This document shows positions 5,238 to 12,227 of a stretch of 20,080 bases of DNA, one piece after another. The notes below the pieces were generated by a model. That model worked only from the letters and a program-made list of their open reading frames with translations, was not told where the DNA came from and ran no database searches. This DNA comes from a virus: positions 1 through 20,080 of the IMG/VR virus record IMGVR_UViG_3300031999_000250. One strand, 5' to 3'. The position numbers and the translations under genes are program-made. How positions within the stretch are numbered: position 1 is the first letter of the stretch; every line of letters begins with the position of its first letter.

Positions 5238-6106
5238 ACCTCGTGCGCTTCCAGGCCCGCAGGAACGATCAGAACGTCCAGGTCTGCCTGCACCATGTTC
5301 TCCATCTGCTCCTTGTGCTGCATGAAGTCGGCGCGGACTCTCACCGCGTAGTTGGCGTCGCCCTCCACAACCACCATCATGTCGATGTCGTCGTTGTCGG
5401 TAGGCGCGTGAAACCGAGTAAGGCTGTTTGAGCCTTGCGCCCTAACTTCCTTGAGCTTCCAGCCGCGCTGCCTCAACCACACCGAAACCTGCTCGTAAGC
5501 CCGAGCCGGTCGAGTCTCGTTGAGGTGCTCACGCAGGATGTCGTGATACACGAACTCTGAGCGTTCTCGGAAACTGCCCGCCACTTCCACAGGGTGCTGG
5601 ATGGGCCGGGCGTCTTGCAAGGCCTTCAGCATGGGCGCTTCGGAGATCTCACGCCACGTGTTGACACCAGGCGCGGCTCGGTAGCCGTCCTCGCGGTACT
5701 CAGCGCCTTGTGACCTCAGGAAGTAGATGCCGTCGTACTGCCGCACCCACGAAGCGGCCAGCGCTGCCATCGAGCGCGCAAGCATCACCTCGCTGTGCTT
5801 CGGCACGAAGCGCGTCTTATAGTACGCAACGAAGTCGATCGGCGTACGATCTAGGATCAACCACGCCACGTTCGAGCGAGTCGAAGTCGCGATCTCGTTC
5901 GAGATGCGCCGCGTCACCTGGTACATCCAGCCGTCTAAGCCTTGATCAAGGAAAGTAGGCGGGAACGGCAGCGACGCGCCGGGTTCGTACACGATCTCTG
6001 CAAGAATGCCCCTGGAGCGGAGCCTGCCGACAAGCATCGTCGCGAGGGTCGTCTTGCCCGTGCTCTCGACGCCCGAGAGGGCGATGACTTTCTTACCGTT
6101 GATCAT
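5234..6106 (-). CDS. P-loop nucleotide kinase fused to a nucleotidyltransferase domain
   Basis: 290 aa from ATG 6106, which overlaps the upstream stop (ATGA); AAGGA lies 9 nt before it. Residues 1 to about 200 look like a NadR/thymidylate-kinase-type P-loop domain: Walker A GVESTGKTT at 12-20, an EPG after a strand at 41-43, LILDRTPID at 83-91, and a later Arg-rich lid region. Residues from about 215 carry a Pol-beta-type nucleotidyltransferase pattern: GS at 225-226, then DID at 240-242 (the hG[GS]x9-13Dh[DE]h motif), with a third acidic element ADLDVLIV at 274-281. Lying between a glycosyltransferase and DpdA, it may phosphorylate or nucleotidylate a base or sugar intermediate. That is inference. 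Confidence 0.75.
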   Translation of the reverse strand: MINGKKVIALSGVESTGKTTLATMLVGRLRSRGILAEIVYEPGASLPFPPTFLDQGLDGWMYQVTRRISNEIATSTRSNVAWLILDRTPIDFVAYYKTRFVPKHSEVMLARSMAALAASWVRQYDGIYFLRSQGAEYREDGYRAAPGVNTWREISEAPMLKALQDARPIQHPVEVAGSFRERSEFVYHDILREHLNETRPARAYEQVSVWLRQRGWKLKEVRAQGSNSLTRFHAPTDNDDIDMMVVVEGDANYAVRVRADFMQHKEQMENMVQADLDVLIVPAGLEAHEV

Positions 6107-6582
6107 GGTGCTACGTCCTTCATGTATTGATCCGGGCGAGTGAAGACCCCTTGGCCGACACTCATCGTAATCATCGAGTAAGGCACGCCCACCGAAACCT
6201 GATCTCCTGGCTTGAGCGCAGAGGACCATGGCGCGCCGAACACTCGGACGATCATGCTGATAGAGCCTCCCCAGGGCGCGCTTTCGCGAACTCGCAGGAA
6301 TGCCGGAACGTCTTGGAGCATCACGCCTTTGGTGACCACGTACCCTTTCTCTGCAACGGCTTGCCAGACCGTCGAAAGCCACTGCCAGTCCAAGAAAGTC
6401 TCCGTGAGGAACACCTGGCGCAGGTGCGGCTCGGCTAGAACACGTGCCCACTCGTCCGAACGCAGGAAGTTCGGGATAAATACGGTATAGAGTTGATCCG
6501 CTGACAACGCGCCTTCAACCTCAGGGCCGAACCAGTACCGACGCGCGCCCAGCCGAGCAGGGTGCGCCAAGCGATTGTCCAT
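6103..6582 (-). CDS. Unknown 159-aa protein of the modification operon
   Basis: A soluble alpha/beta protein that I do not recognise. Notable segments are RYWFGPEVEG at 15-24, LYTVFIP near 31, VFLTETFLDWQWL at 57-69 and GDQVSVGVP near 125. There are no cysteines, no membrane helix and no P-loop. The ATG at 6582 directly follows the TAA of the glycosyltransferase gene, and the stop overlaps the kinase/nucleotidyltransferase start (ATGA). Its position between a glycosyltransferase and the kinase suggests a part in the same pathway, but the sequence alone shows no activity. Confidence 0.75.
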   Translation of the reverse strand: MDNRLAHPARLGARRYWFGPEVEGALSADQLYTVFIPNFLRSDEWARVLAEPHLRQVFLTETFLDWQWLSTVWQAVAEKGYVVTKGVMLQDVPAFLRVRESAPWGGSISMIVRVFGAPWSSALKPGDQVSVGVPYSMITMSVGQGVFTRPDQYMKDVAP

Positions 6583-7716
6583 TTATGGAAGCTCCCACCA
6601 GTTCTTGATTTCCCTGCCGTACATGAGATCGAGAATGCGGTCAGCGGTGCCGCTATGCGTACGCGCAAGCCAGCCGACGTCAGGAGTTGCGTCCCCGTCA
6701 ACAAGTGCGACCAGCTTGTCTACGGCGTCCTCAACCGACCACGGCACGAACAGATGATCGCGGTCGTTCCGCAGTGCCTCAGGAAATGACCTGAACGCAG
6801 GCGCGAGCGTGTGCGTGGAGAACGTGCTGGCTTCGAGGGCCGTGTAGGACACGAAGTCTTGCTTTGCCGTGTTGAGCTGAACGCGGGAAGACGCGAGATG
6901 GCCGTAGTACTCAGGCTTGGTGCACTTGCGCTTGATCAAGACGGCGCCCTGCTCTTCCAAACCGCGGAGACGCGCGAGGGCAGTCGCGTCCGTGGACTTG
7001 ACCTCCGAGCTGCCGGTGCACACGACGAACTCGATGTCGCGGCCCAGCGCTCTCGTGCGCTCCACAACGTCCATGAAAAAGTGCGGCTGCTTCTCGGCGT
7101 CAAGCCGCGAGCTGTAGATCACCTTCCGCCCTCTGCTACGCCAAGGCACAGGCGCACCTTCGACAGTGCTCAGCACGTCCTGCGAGTCGTAGACATGCCC
7201 AACAACTCGAATGTCCCCTTCGAGGCAGGCGGCGCGCATCATCTCCTTGTGGGCGGTTGAGGAGCAGAGCACGGTGACCGACTCGGCGTGGTGCACCATC
7301 TGCTCGTAGTGCCGCATCCAACGCCGCATGTTGAACGTGAAGTCGTCGGGATCAACGCTCTGCGCGTGATTCCTGACGTAGATCCGAGGCCGGAACTGCC
7401 GAGGCAGTTGCTCCAAGATGTACGGGATCGCTGAGAAGCCTGGCGTGAACATGTCATCCAGGTAGATCACGTCGTTCTGCGCGAGGTGCTGTTCTTGCAG
7501 CGCCTTCACAAGGGCGGCGATCTGCGTGGCACCAAAGTAGCACCGACCGTACGCGTCAAGCACGGAGCCTGTATTGACCTCATCTGTGAGCGTCGTTCCT
7601 TGGATCACCCGAACCACAGCGCGTGGCGAGCGCGACAGCCCCGAAATCGTCCAACGCTGGAGCTGCTCAGTGTAGCGCTCCCGGTATCCCTCAAGGGGCA
7701 GGTAGTGGATCTTCAT
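6583..7716 (-). CDS. GT-B fold glycosyltransferase (GT4-like)
   Basis: 377 aa with the two-domain pattern of GT-B enzymes. The C-terminal donor-binding half is clear: VIYSSRLDAEKQPHFFMDVV at 199-218 is the family's G/S-RLDxEKQP strand-turn. Residues 290 to 315 (a SYTALEAS stretch, then FPEAL) correspond to the sugar-nucleotide-binding E-x7-E region, although the first acidic residue is not obvious. The N-terminal half is the acceptor domain and is not recognisable. There is no signal peptide or membrane helix, so it works in the cytoplasm. It starts at ATG 7716, overlapping the queD-like stop. In this operon DNA, or a 7-deazaguanine precursor, is a plausible acceptor; a role in capsule or surface glycans is less likely here. 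Confidence 0.85.
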   Translation of the reverse strand: MKIHYLPLEGYRERYTEQLQRWTISGLSRSPRAVVRVIQGTTLTDEVNTGSVLDAYGRCYFGATQIAALVKALQEQHLAQNDVIYLDDMFTPGFSAIPYILEQLPRQFRPRIYVRNHAQSVDPDDFTFNMRRWMRHYEQMVHHAESVTVLCSSTAHKEMMRAACLEGDIRVVGHVYDSQDVLSTVEGAPVPWRSRGRKVIYSSRLDAEKQPHFFMDVVERTRALGRDIEFVVCTGSSEVKSTDATALARLRGLEEQGAVLIKRKCTKPEYYGHLASSRVQLNTAKQDFVSYTALEASTFSTHTLAPAFRSFPEALRNDRDHLFVPWSVEDAVDKLVALVDGDATPDVGWLARTHSGTADRILDLMYGREIKNWWELP

Positions 7717-8063
7717 ACGAACTCCACGCGCGCGCCGTTTTCTTGATCCTCCCAGACTTCAATCGCGCTCACAGGGTACCGGATGGAGGCATAAAGGTGT
7801 TGCGCGATCATCTCGCAGGAGCGGTGGCCGAACTGGAACTCGCCGCCGCACTCAGCCGCGTCAAACGCTGTGATCATCGCCAGCTTCGCCTCGCGCTTGA
7901 GCATGTGGAACTCAACCTCACGGTTAGCGCCGCTAACCCGCGCCTCTACGCGAATCAAGAACTCGTGCCGATGCGAGCTGCACAGGTACGAAACCTCTGC
8001 CGGCGCGTCGGGCCAGCAGTGAAACCCGACCTCTTTGAACGTTGCGATGACTGTCTTGATCAT
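7713..8063 (-). CDS. Divergent QueD-like 6-carboxytetrahydropterin synthase
   Basis: About 116 aa, similar in length to QueD, which converts dihydroneopterin triphosphate to 6-carboxytetrahydropterin. The metal and catalytic pattern can be traced: H15 (VGFHCWPD), then C28 and the H31-R32-H33 pair (LCSSHRHEF), equivalent to C...HGH in QueD, and SCEMIAQHL at 82-90 with E84 in place of the usual pT.EN pterin-anchoring segment. HRH instead of HGH, and SCE instead of TAE, mark it as divergent. It lies directly after folE and queE, which supports the call. ATG 8063 is preferred; a GTG at 8105 is possible but lacks a ribosome binding site. Confidence 0.75.
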   Translation of the reverse strand: MIKTVIATFKEVGFHCWPDAPAEVSYLCSSHRHEFLIRVEARVSGANREVEFHMLKREAKLAMITAFDAAECGGEFQFGHRSCEMIAQHLYASIRYPVSAIEVWEDQENGARVEFV

Positions 8064-8086
8064 ACGGTCTCTCTTCGTTGAAGGCG

Positions 8087-8101
8087 CCCTGTCTTTCAGG
8101 G
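8087..8101 (-). other. Small hairpin in the queD-like leader
   Basis: CCCTG and CAGGG form a perfect 5-bp stem around a 5-nt loop, 24 to 38 nt upstream of the queD-like ATG. It has no T-run, so it is not a terminator. It could protect or expose the ribosome binding region. No regulator or ligand can be inferred. Confidence 0.35.
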
Positions 8102-8126
8102 TCACTCGTTTGCCGGCCCTACTAGA

Positions 8127-8143
8127 GCCCCTTGTTCGGGGGC
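8127..8143 (-). other. GC hairpin immediately after folE
   Basis: GCCCC and GGGGC form a 5-bp stem with a 6- to 7-nt loop, starting 2 nt after the folE stop codon. No T-run follows, so intrinsic termination is unlikely. With the second hairpin at 8087-8101 it marks the 81-nt gap between folE and the queD-like gene, one of the few gaps in an otherwise overlapping operon. It may be an RNA-stability or attenuation element. Confidence 0.35.
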
Positions 8144-8144
8144 G

Positions 8145-8729
8145 TCACCGTGAACAGCGATCGATGAGCTGCATCACTTCCGCGCGCGCTTCGGCACGCT
8201 CACGGAACGTGCCGCGCATCTCGCTCGTGCCCATCTTCGCGCCGGGCTTACGCACGCCTCGGCACACCATACAGGAGTGCTCGGCCTCGATCACCACTGC
8301 CACGCCGCGCGGGTTGAGGTGCTCGGCAAGCGCATCCGCGATCTGCGTCGTCATCCTCTCCTGCAGCTGCAACCGCCTCGCGTACGCCTCCACGACGCGC
8401 GGGATCTTCGACAGGCCCACGACACGATACCCTTCCGTACCTTTGCCTGGCAGGTACGCCACTGCCGCGCGCCCTGAGAACGGGAGCAAGTGGTGCTCGC
8501 ACATCGAGATGAAGGAGATCCCGGCCACAACGATCACCTGGTCATACTGACCGCTATCGAACGTAACGGACAGGATCTTGGCAACATCCTCATCGTAGCC
8601 ACTCGTCATCTCGCGCATCGCCTTCACAACACGTGCTGGCGTGTCTATGAGCCCTTCGCGCTCAGGATCTTCTCCCATAACTAGGAGCAGCTCACGGACG
8701 CCTTGCTTGGCCTTCTCGTGGTGGGTCAT
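8145..8729 (-). CDS. folE: GTP cyclohydrolase I, type FolE
   Basis: 194 aa. It converts GTP to dihydroneopterin triphosphate, the first step towards 7-deazaguanine (and folate). Zinc ligands are C77 and H80 in MCEHHLLPF and C153 in HSCMVCRGV. The substrate and fold motifs [20 protein letters not shown] (103-122) and [13 protein letters not shown] (122-134) are intact. The start is ATG 8729, overlapping the queE stop (ATGA); upstream in-frame sequence lies over queE and is rejected. It sits with queE, the queD-like gene and dpdA, so its product most likely feeds DNA modification. Confidence 0.95.
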   Translation of the reverse strand: MTHHEKAKQGVRELLLVMGEDPEREGLIDTPARVVKAMREMTSGYDEDVAKILSVTFDSGQYDQVIVVAGISFISMCEHHLLPFSGRAAVAYLPGKGTEGYRVVGLSKIPRVVEAYARRLQLQERMTTQIADALAEHLNPRGVAVVIEAEHSCMVCRGVRKPGAKMGTSEMRGTFRERAEARAEVMQLIDRCSR

Positions 8730-9424
8730 GGAAGACCCAGCACGCGGTGAGTTTGCACGGATAGTGACCACGCAGGGTGCTCCATGCACCACTGGGCTGC
8801 GTTCGTCATGTTCACCTTGTCCAACACCGAGACGCCGACTCCGCACTGCGACGCTGCAGGCTGCACGTAGAGCTTGGTGCCGGGGCGCACCCACGCCGCG
8901 TACTGAAGGGGATCGTAGTTCGGGTATACCACCTTCAGCTCGCTCACAGCGTGCGGATCAAGCAGGAGCTTGTCTGCAGCATGCTTCGGCGAGCACGTGA
9001 TCCACAACCGCGCATGATCGAGCTGGCGCGCCGTAAGCTGCGCCAGCTCGGGGCCCATCGCGACTGTGCCATTCGTCTCGATCGCGACTTGCAGGAAATC
9101 CAGCATCTTTGAAGCGATGTCGTGGTCCAGCTGAAGCAGCGGCTCGCCGCCTGTGATCACAGCTAGCCGCCCGCCTTTTTCTGCATACGCGGAAACTACC
9201 GCCACGATCTCGTCGGCAGACATTTTCAGGCGGGGCACGAAGTCGGTGTCGCAGAACAGCGGGCACTGAGCTTGATTGCGCTTCGCATCGCGCTGCCGGT
9301 CTTCAGCACGACCGCTCCACAGGTTACAACCTGCCAGCCTGATGAACAGCGCAGGAGTGCCTGCCCACGATCCTTCCCCTTGGATCGTCTCGAAGCACTC
9401 TGCGAGTGCGTAAGTCTTCCCCAT
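8726..9424 (-). CDS. queE: 7-carboxy-7-deazaguanine synthase QueE (radical SAM)
   Basis: 232 aa. QueE turns 6-carboxytetrahydropterin into 7-carboxy-7-deazaguanine using a [4Fe-4S] cluster and SAM. The family opening ETIQGEG (12-18) and the long GCNLWSGR...[10 protein letters not shown] insert give cluster ligands C33, C54 and C58. This is the extended, NLWSGR-type spacing rather than Cx3Cx2C. TGGEPLLQ at 91-98 is the SAM-binding glycine motif. The ATG has AAGGAGG 8 nt upstream. It is separated from the MazG-like gene by 63 nt, a possible promoter position, and its stop overlaps folE. Confidence 0.93.
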   Translation of the reverse strand: MGKTYALAECFETIQGEGSWAGTPALFIRLAGCNLWSGRAEDRQRDAKRNQAQCPLFCDTDFVPRLKMSADEIVAVVSAYAEKGGRLAVITGGEPLLQLDHDIASKMLDFLQVAIETNGTVAMGPELAQLTARQLDHARLWITCSPKHAADKLLLDPHAVSELKVVYPNYDPLQYAAWVRPGTKLYVQPAASQCGVGVSVLDKVNMTNAAQWCMEHPAWSLSVQTHRVLGLP

Positions 9425-9457
9425 TACCCAAGCCTCCTTCTGGCCGCACCGTAGTTG

Positions 9458-9482
9458 TCGCTTGCTGGCAGCGCGAGGTCAA
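9458..9482 (-). promoter_or_regulatory. Candidate regulatory motif or promoter upstream of queE
   Basis: The 63-nt gap before queE contains TTGACC at 9482-9477, a good -35-like hexamer, but no convincing -10. The plus-strand string TCGCTTGCTGGCAGCGCG at 9458-9475 matches the gap before polA (TCGCTTGCCTGCAGTGCG) at 16 of 18 bases. A shared phage promoter or protein-binding site is possible; the evidence is similarity only. Confidence 0.3.
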
Positions 9483-9487
9483 CTCTT

Positions 9488-9991
9488 TCAGGGAATCGGC
9501 CGCCAGTTTCGCGGCTTCACTTCCTCACGCCACACCCTGAACGCGAGGGCAACGACACCCTCACCAAACGATCTCGCGCGATCGTCCAAGACGCTGAACA
9601 GCGCTCCTAGCTCGTTGCTGAGGTTACGACGATGCGTCTCTTGATCTCCGCGAATACCTTGCTCCTGCTTGAGCTGGCAGTGCGCAACCCTGCCCAGCGC
9701 CGAGGACATCGCCCTTGCGTGCCCTTGCGTGCCGCTGATCGAGAACGGCCTTCGGTGCTGCCAAACCTCGACAACGTCCAGGCCTAAGTGCGTGCAGAAG
9801 TTGGTAGCGAAGATCAACATGTCCGCCAACGCATCCAGCTGAAGCGATGTGGTCTCCGCATCCCACAACTCGCCTAGCTCCTCCACCATGCCGAGGAGCG
9901 GCTGATAAGTCCGCTGGTCAGGGAAGTTATACCGAGTCCAGATCGCAGCCTCTGCCTGCATTGTCTTGAGCATTTCTAGATCATCCATCAT
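9488..9991 (-). CDS. MazG-like nucleotide pyrophosphohydrolase-type protein
   Basis: 167 aa from ATG 9991, overlapping the Rad50-like stop (ATGA). The N-terminal half has the all-alpha NTP pyrophosphohydrolase signature: GMVEELGELWDAE (the EExxE metal site) followed by LDALADMLIFATNFC (the ExxD-type second site). Such enzymes hydrolyse non-canonical or excess NTPs. The C-terminal half (NELGALFSVL, then VWREEVKPRNW) resembles the closing helix of MazG-type phage proteins. A perfect 10-bp tandem repeat lies at 9711-9730 between the halves, without breaking the frame. Placed just before queE, it may tune nucleotide pools for replication or modification. Confidence 0.8.
   Translation of the reverse strand: MMDDLEMLKTMQAEAAIWTRYNFPDQRTYQPLLGMVEELGELWDAETTSLQLDALADMLIFATNFCTHLGLDVVEVWQHRRPFSISGTQGHARAMSSALGRVAHCQLKQEQGIRGDQETHRRNLSNELGALFSVLDDRARSFGEGVVALAFRVWREEVKPRNWRPIP
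9711..9730. repeat. Perfect 10-bp tandem repeat in the MazG-like gene
   Basis: GCCCTTGCGT occurs twice without a gap at 9711-9720 and 9721-9730. The unit is not a multiple of three, so gain or loss of one copy would shift the frame between the two helical halves of the MazG-like protein. As it stands the frame is open to the end. Confidence 0.8.
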
Positions 9992-11640
9992 CCCACCACT
10001 TTTCCGCCTTCCACAACCCAACAAGCCGCAGCCAGTGCTTCCACACGCGGCCAGGAAGTCGCGTGCGTGATCAACACGACGCAACACTGCTCCGCCATCT
10101 CCTCCAGAACCTCCAGCACTGAGTCGCGCCCTTCAGCGTCCAACGTGTCGAAGCACTCGTCGAAGAACAGCGTGCCAGGGGCGCGGCTGCTCGATCCTGC
10201 CGCTACCTCCGCCAATGCGAGCAGGAGTGCCACGTCGATCCGTCGCTTCTCGCCGCCAGAGGTCGCGGCGTAACCTTGCCCGTTGCCTGCGCCTTCGATC
10301 TCCAGAGAGATCGCGTCCTTCACCGCACCCTTCGCGTTCTCCGTGTAAGGCTTCAGCGAGAGCGTCAGCGCGTAATCTCCGATTAGGGCGAGGCGGCTCA
10401 GCCAGACGTTCGCCACTGCCTCGATGCCGGCCAAGGCCTGGTGCAGCATGTGGCTCCGCACACCGCTCACGCTCAGCACGTCGTCCGCCGCCTGCAGCTC
10501 CGCCAGCGCTTCAGCCACGCTAGATTCTTCCGCTCGTGCTGTGTCTAGTTCCTCCTGCGCGTCTTCCAAGCGCTCGGCGACAACGGTGCGGCGGCTTGTT
10601 ACTCCCGCCATGGCTGCCTCCCACGCCCGCAATTCCGCGAGGGCCTCCCCAGCGCGCTCCGCTGCCGCCCCAGCCACCTCGCGCGCCTGCAGCGCGCTGT
10701 CGTGCGCACGCTGGGCGTGGGCCAGCAACTTGTCTTGCTCCGCGAGGGCTTGCACGGCCGCCCTGTGCGCCCCTACAGCGCTGTCCAACCCCCCAGGGGG
10801 CAGTTGTGCCCCGCACGTGCTGCACCGCCCCTGCTGGGCCCGGCTGAGCTGCGCAGTAGCCCTCGTAACGACCTGCTCACAGCGTGCGCGCTCCACGCGC
10901 GCGTCCGCCACGTGCGCCATCGCAGCGCGTACCGCTTTGGCCTTGGGGTCGACGGCCCCTTGCACCGCGGCCAGCTTCTCGCGCACTGCAGGGAGCGTGG
11001 CGAGGGTGACGGGCTTGCCTGCGTGCTCGACTGCCTCAGGTGTAGTCTCAGCAATCAGGCGGTCTTCTAGCCCGCGCACCCGCTCCTCCAGCAACCGGGC
11101 CTGGCCACGGGCCGTGTCCAGCTCCTGCCGCTTCGCCCGGCAGTCCTTACGGCACGCCTCACTCGCCTCGTCGAACACCAGCAACCCGAGCAACGACTCG
11201 ATGAGCCGCTTACGCTCGCTGTCCGTGGCCGTTGAGAAGTGCGCCGCGTCCTGCGAGCTGAACACGCTGACGCGCGACCACACGGCGTGCTCGCCAATCA
11301 CGCGCTCAAGCTCTTCCTGCGCCTTCCGTGCGTTCTCGAACTTCTCAGGCGCTTCGCCAGCGCGGTGCCACGTCGCCTTGCCCTTCGCAGAACGGCTGAC
11401 AACGAGGTCGTCTACCTCAACCTGCAGCGCCCCTTTAGGGGACGCCCACAGCGAGAGGCCTCGTTGCTGCCCTCGACCGCGGAGCGGCTTGTTCCACAGC
11501 CCGACACTCACTGCTTCGCTGATCGCGCTCTTCCCTGCGCCGTTAGCGCCCCGCAGTAGAACGATGCCGCGCTCAGGGAACACCGCCTTCGTGCTGACGT
11601 GCGACATGAAGTCGCGCAGCTCGACAGACTTGATCCTCAC
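9988..11640 (-). CDS. Rad50/SbcC-like recombination ATPase
   Basis: 550 aa, compact compared with cellular SbcC and like phage gp46-type subunits. Walker A GANGAGKS is at 31-38, coiled-coil arms run from about 160 to 270 and 290 to 390, and a zinc hook RCSTCGAQL (C273, C276) sits in the middle. The ABC signature TSGGEKRR is at 460-467 and Walker B LFFDECFDTLD at 491-501. With the Mre11-like partner encoded two genes upstream, it would form a DNA-end-processing complex for recombination-dependent replication or host DNA breakdown. The start is GTG 11640, overlapping the exonuclease stop as GTGA. Confidence 0.93.
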   Translation of the reverse strand: MRIKSVELRDFMSHVSTKAVFPERGIVLLRGANGAGKSAISEAVSVGLWNKPLRGRGQQRGLSLWASPKGALQVEVDDLVVSRSAKGKATWHRAGEAPEKFENARKAQEELERVIGEHAVWSRVSVFSSQDAAHFSTATDSERKRLIESLLGLLVFDEASEACRKDCRAKRQELDTARGQARLLEERVRGLEDRLIAETTPEAVEHAGKPVTLATLPAVREKLAAVQGAVDPKAKAVRAAMAHVADARVERARCEQVVTRATAQLSRAQQGRCSTCGAQLPPGGLDSAVGAHRAAVQALAEQDKLLAHAQRAHDSALQAREVAGAAAERAGEALAELRAWEAAMAGVTSRRTVVAERLEDAQEELDTARAEESSVAEALAELQAADDVLSVSGVRSHMLHQALAGIEAVANVWLSRLALIGDYALTLSLKPYTENAKGAVKDAISLEIEGAGNGQGYAATSGGEKRRIDVALLLALAEVAAGSSSRAPGTLFFDECFDTLDAEGRDSVLEVLEEMAEQCCVVLITHATSWPRVEALAAACWVVEGGKVVG

Positions 11641-12227
11641 AACGGCACTGAGTTGTTGAAGAACACGTTGCGCGCAAACCAGCGAAGGTCGGTGAGCGAC
11701 ATGTTGCAGTCGCTCAGCGCACGGTGCGCGTCCTTACTCTCTGCAGACTGCGGTTCGCCGACCCACGCGCGGTACAGCATACGCAAGCCACTCACGTCGA
11801 TCATGCGATGGTGCAGGTACTTGCACGCCACCGGGCAGTGCTGCTCCAAGAACGCCCGGTCGAAGTGAATCGAGTTCCCCACGAGCACAATGCTGCGAAG
11901 CGCTGGGCTGACACTGGCAAAGTGCGCCGTCAGCGCGCGATCCAGCCAAGGGTGCGCGTCATCCAGTAGCTGGTTCGTCGATGCGAGGAAGGACCGGTCA
12001 GCGTCGAGCGCTGCCAAGAGCCCGCTCCTGGTGTGCATCTCCTGCACGAACGCGTCCATGTAGCCAGGCGACCCGTGCGTCACCAACCACGATACCGCGC
12101 TGTGCGTCTGCAGATCCTTACGGCCTACGTGGATCGCAGCGCACTCCAAGACCCGGCACTGCGACGGGACAAGCCCTTCTGTTTCCAGATCCAACACGAC
12201 CCACTGCTGATTGTCGACTTCACTCAT
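11637..12227 (-). CDS. DEDDh 3'-5' exonuclease, oligoribonuclease-like
   Basis: 196 aa. The exonuclease acidic residues are visible: VVLDLETEGLVP (D13, E15), VGNSIHFDRAFL (D123) and HRALSDCNMSL (H168, D173), so DEDDh type. EMHTRSGL at 63-70 and the VGNSIHFDRAFLEQH...MIDVSGL order are typical of oligoribonuclease (Orn) rather than of DnaQ. Orn degrades 2- to 5-nt RNA to mononucleotides. In the phage it may recycle nucleotides released by the Mre11/Rad50 pair, whose genes flank it. The ATG has AGGAGG 5 nt upstream, inside the end of the Mre11-like gene. Confidence 0.88.
   Translation of the reverse strand: MSEVDNQQWVVLDLETEGLVPSQCRVLECAAIHVGRKDLQTHSAVSWLVTHGSPGYMDAFVQEMHTRSGLLAALDADRSFLASTNQLLDDAHPWLDRALTAHFASVSPALRSIVLVGNSIHFDRAFLEQHCPVACKYLHHRMIDVSGLRMLYRAWVGEPQSAESKDAHRALSDCNMSLTDLRWFARNVFFNNSVPL

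Noticed and set aside
6107-6451. In-frame N-terminal extension of the kinase/nucleotidyltransferase by 115 codons.
   Set aside because: The extension lies over the 159-aa gene and reads as Arg/Gly/Ser shadow; the ATGA junction at 6106 and the P-loop close behind it mark the real start.
8730-8894. In-frame extension of FolE by 55 codons.
   Set aside because: It overlies queE in another frame; the FolE family start fits ATG 8729.
10424-11659. A 411-codon Ser/Ala/Arg-rich open frame on the plus strand.
   Set aside because: It is the antisense shadow of the Rad50-like gene in GC-rich DNA.
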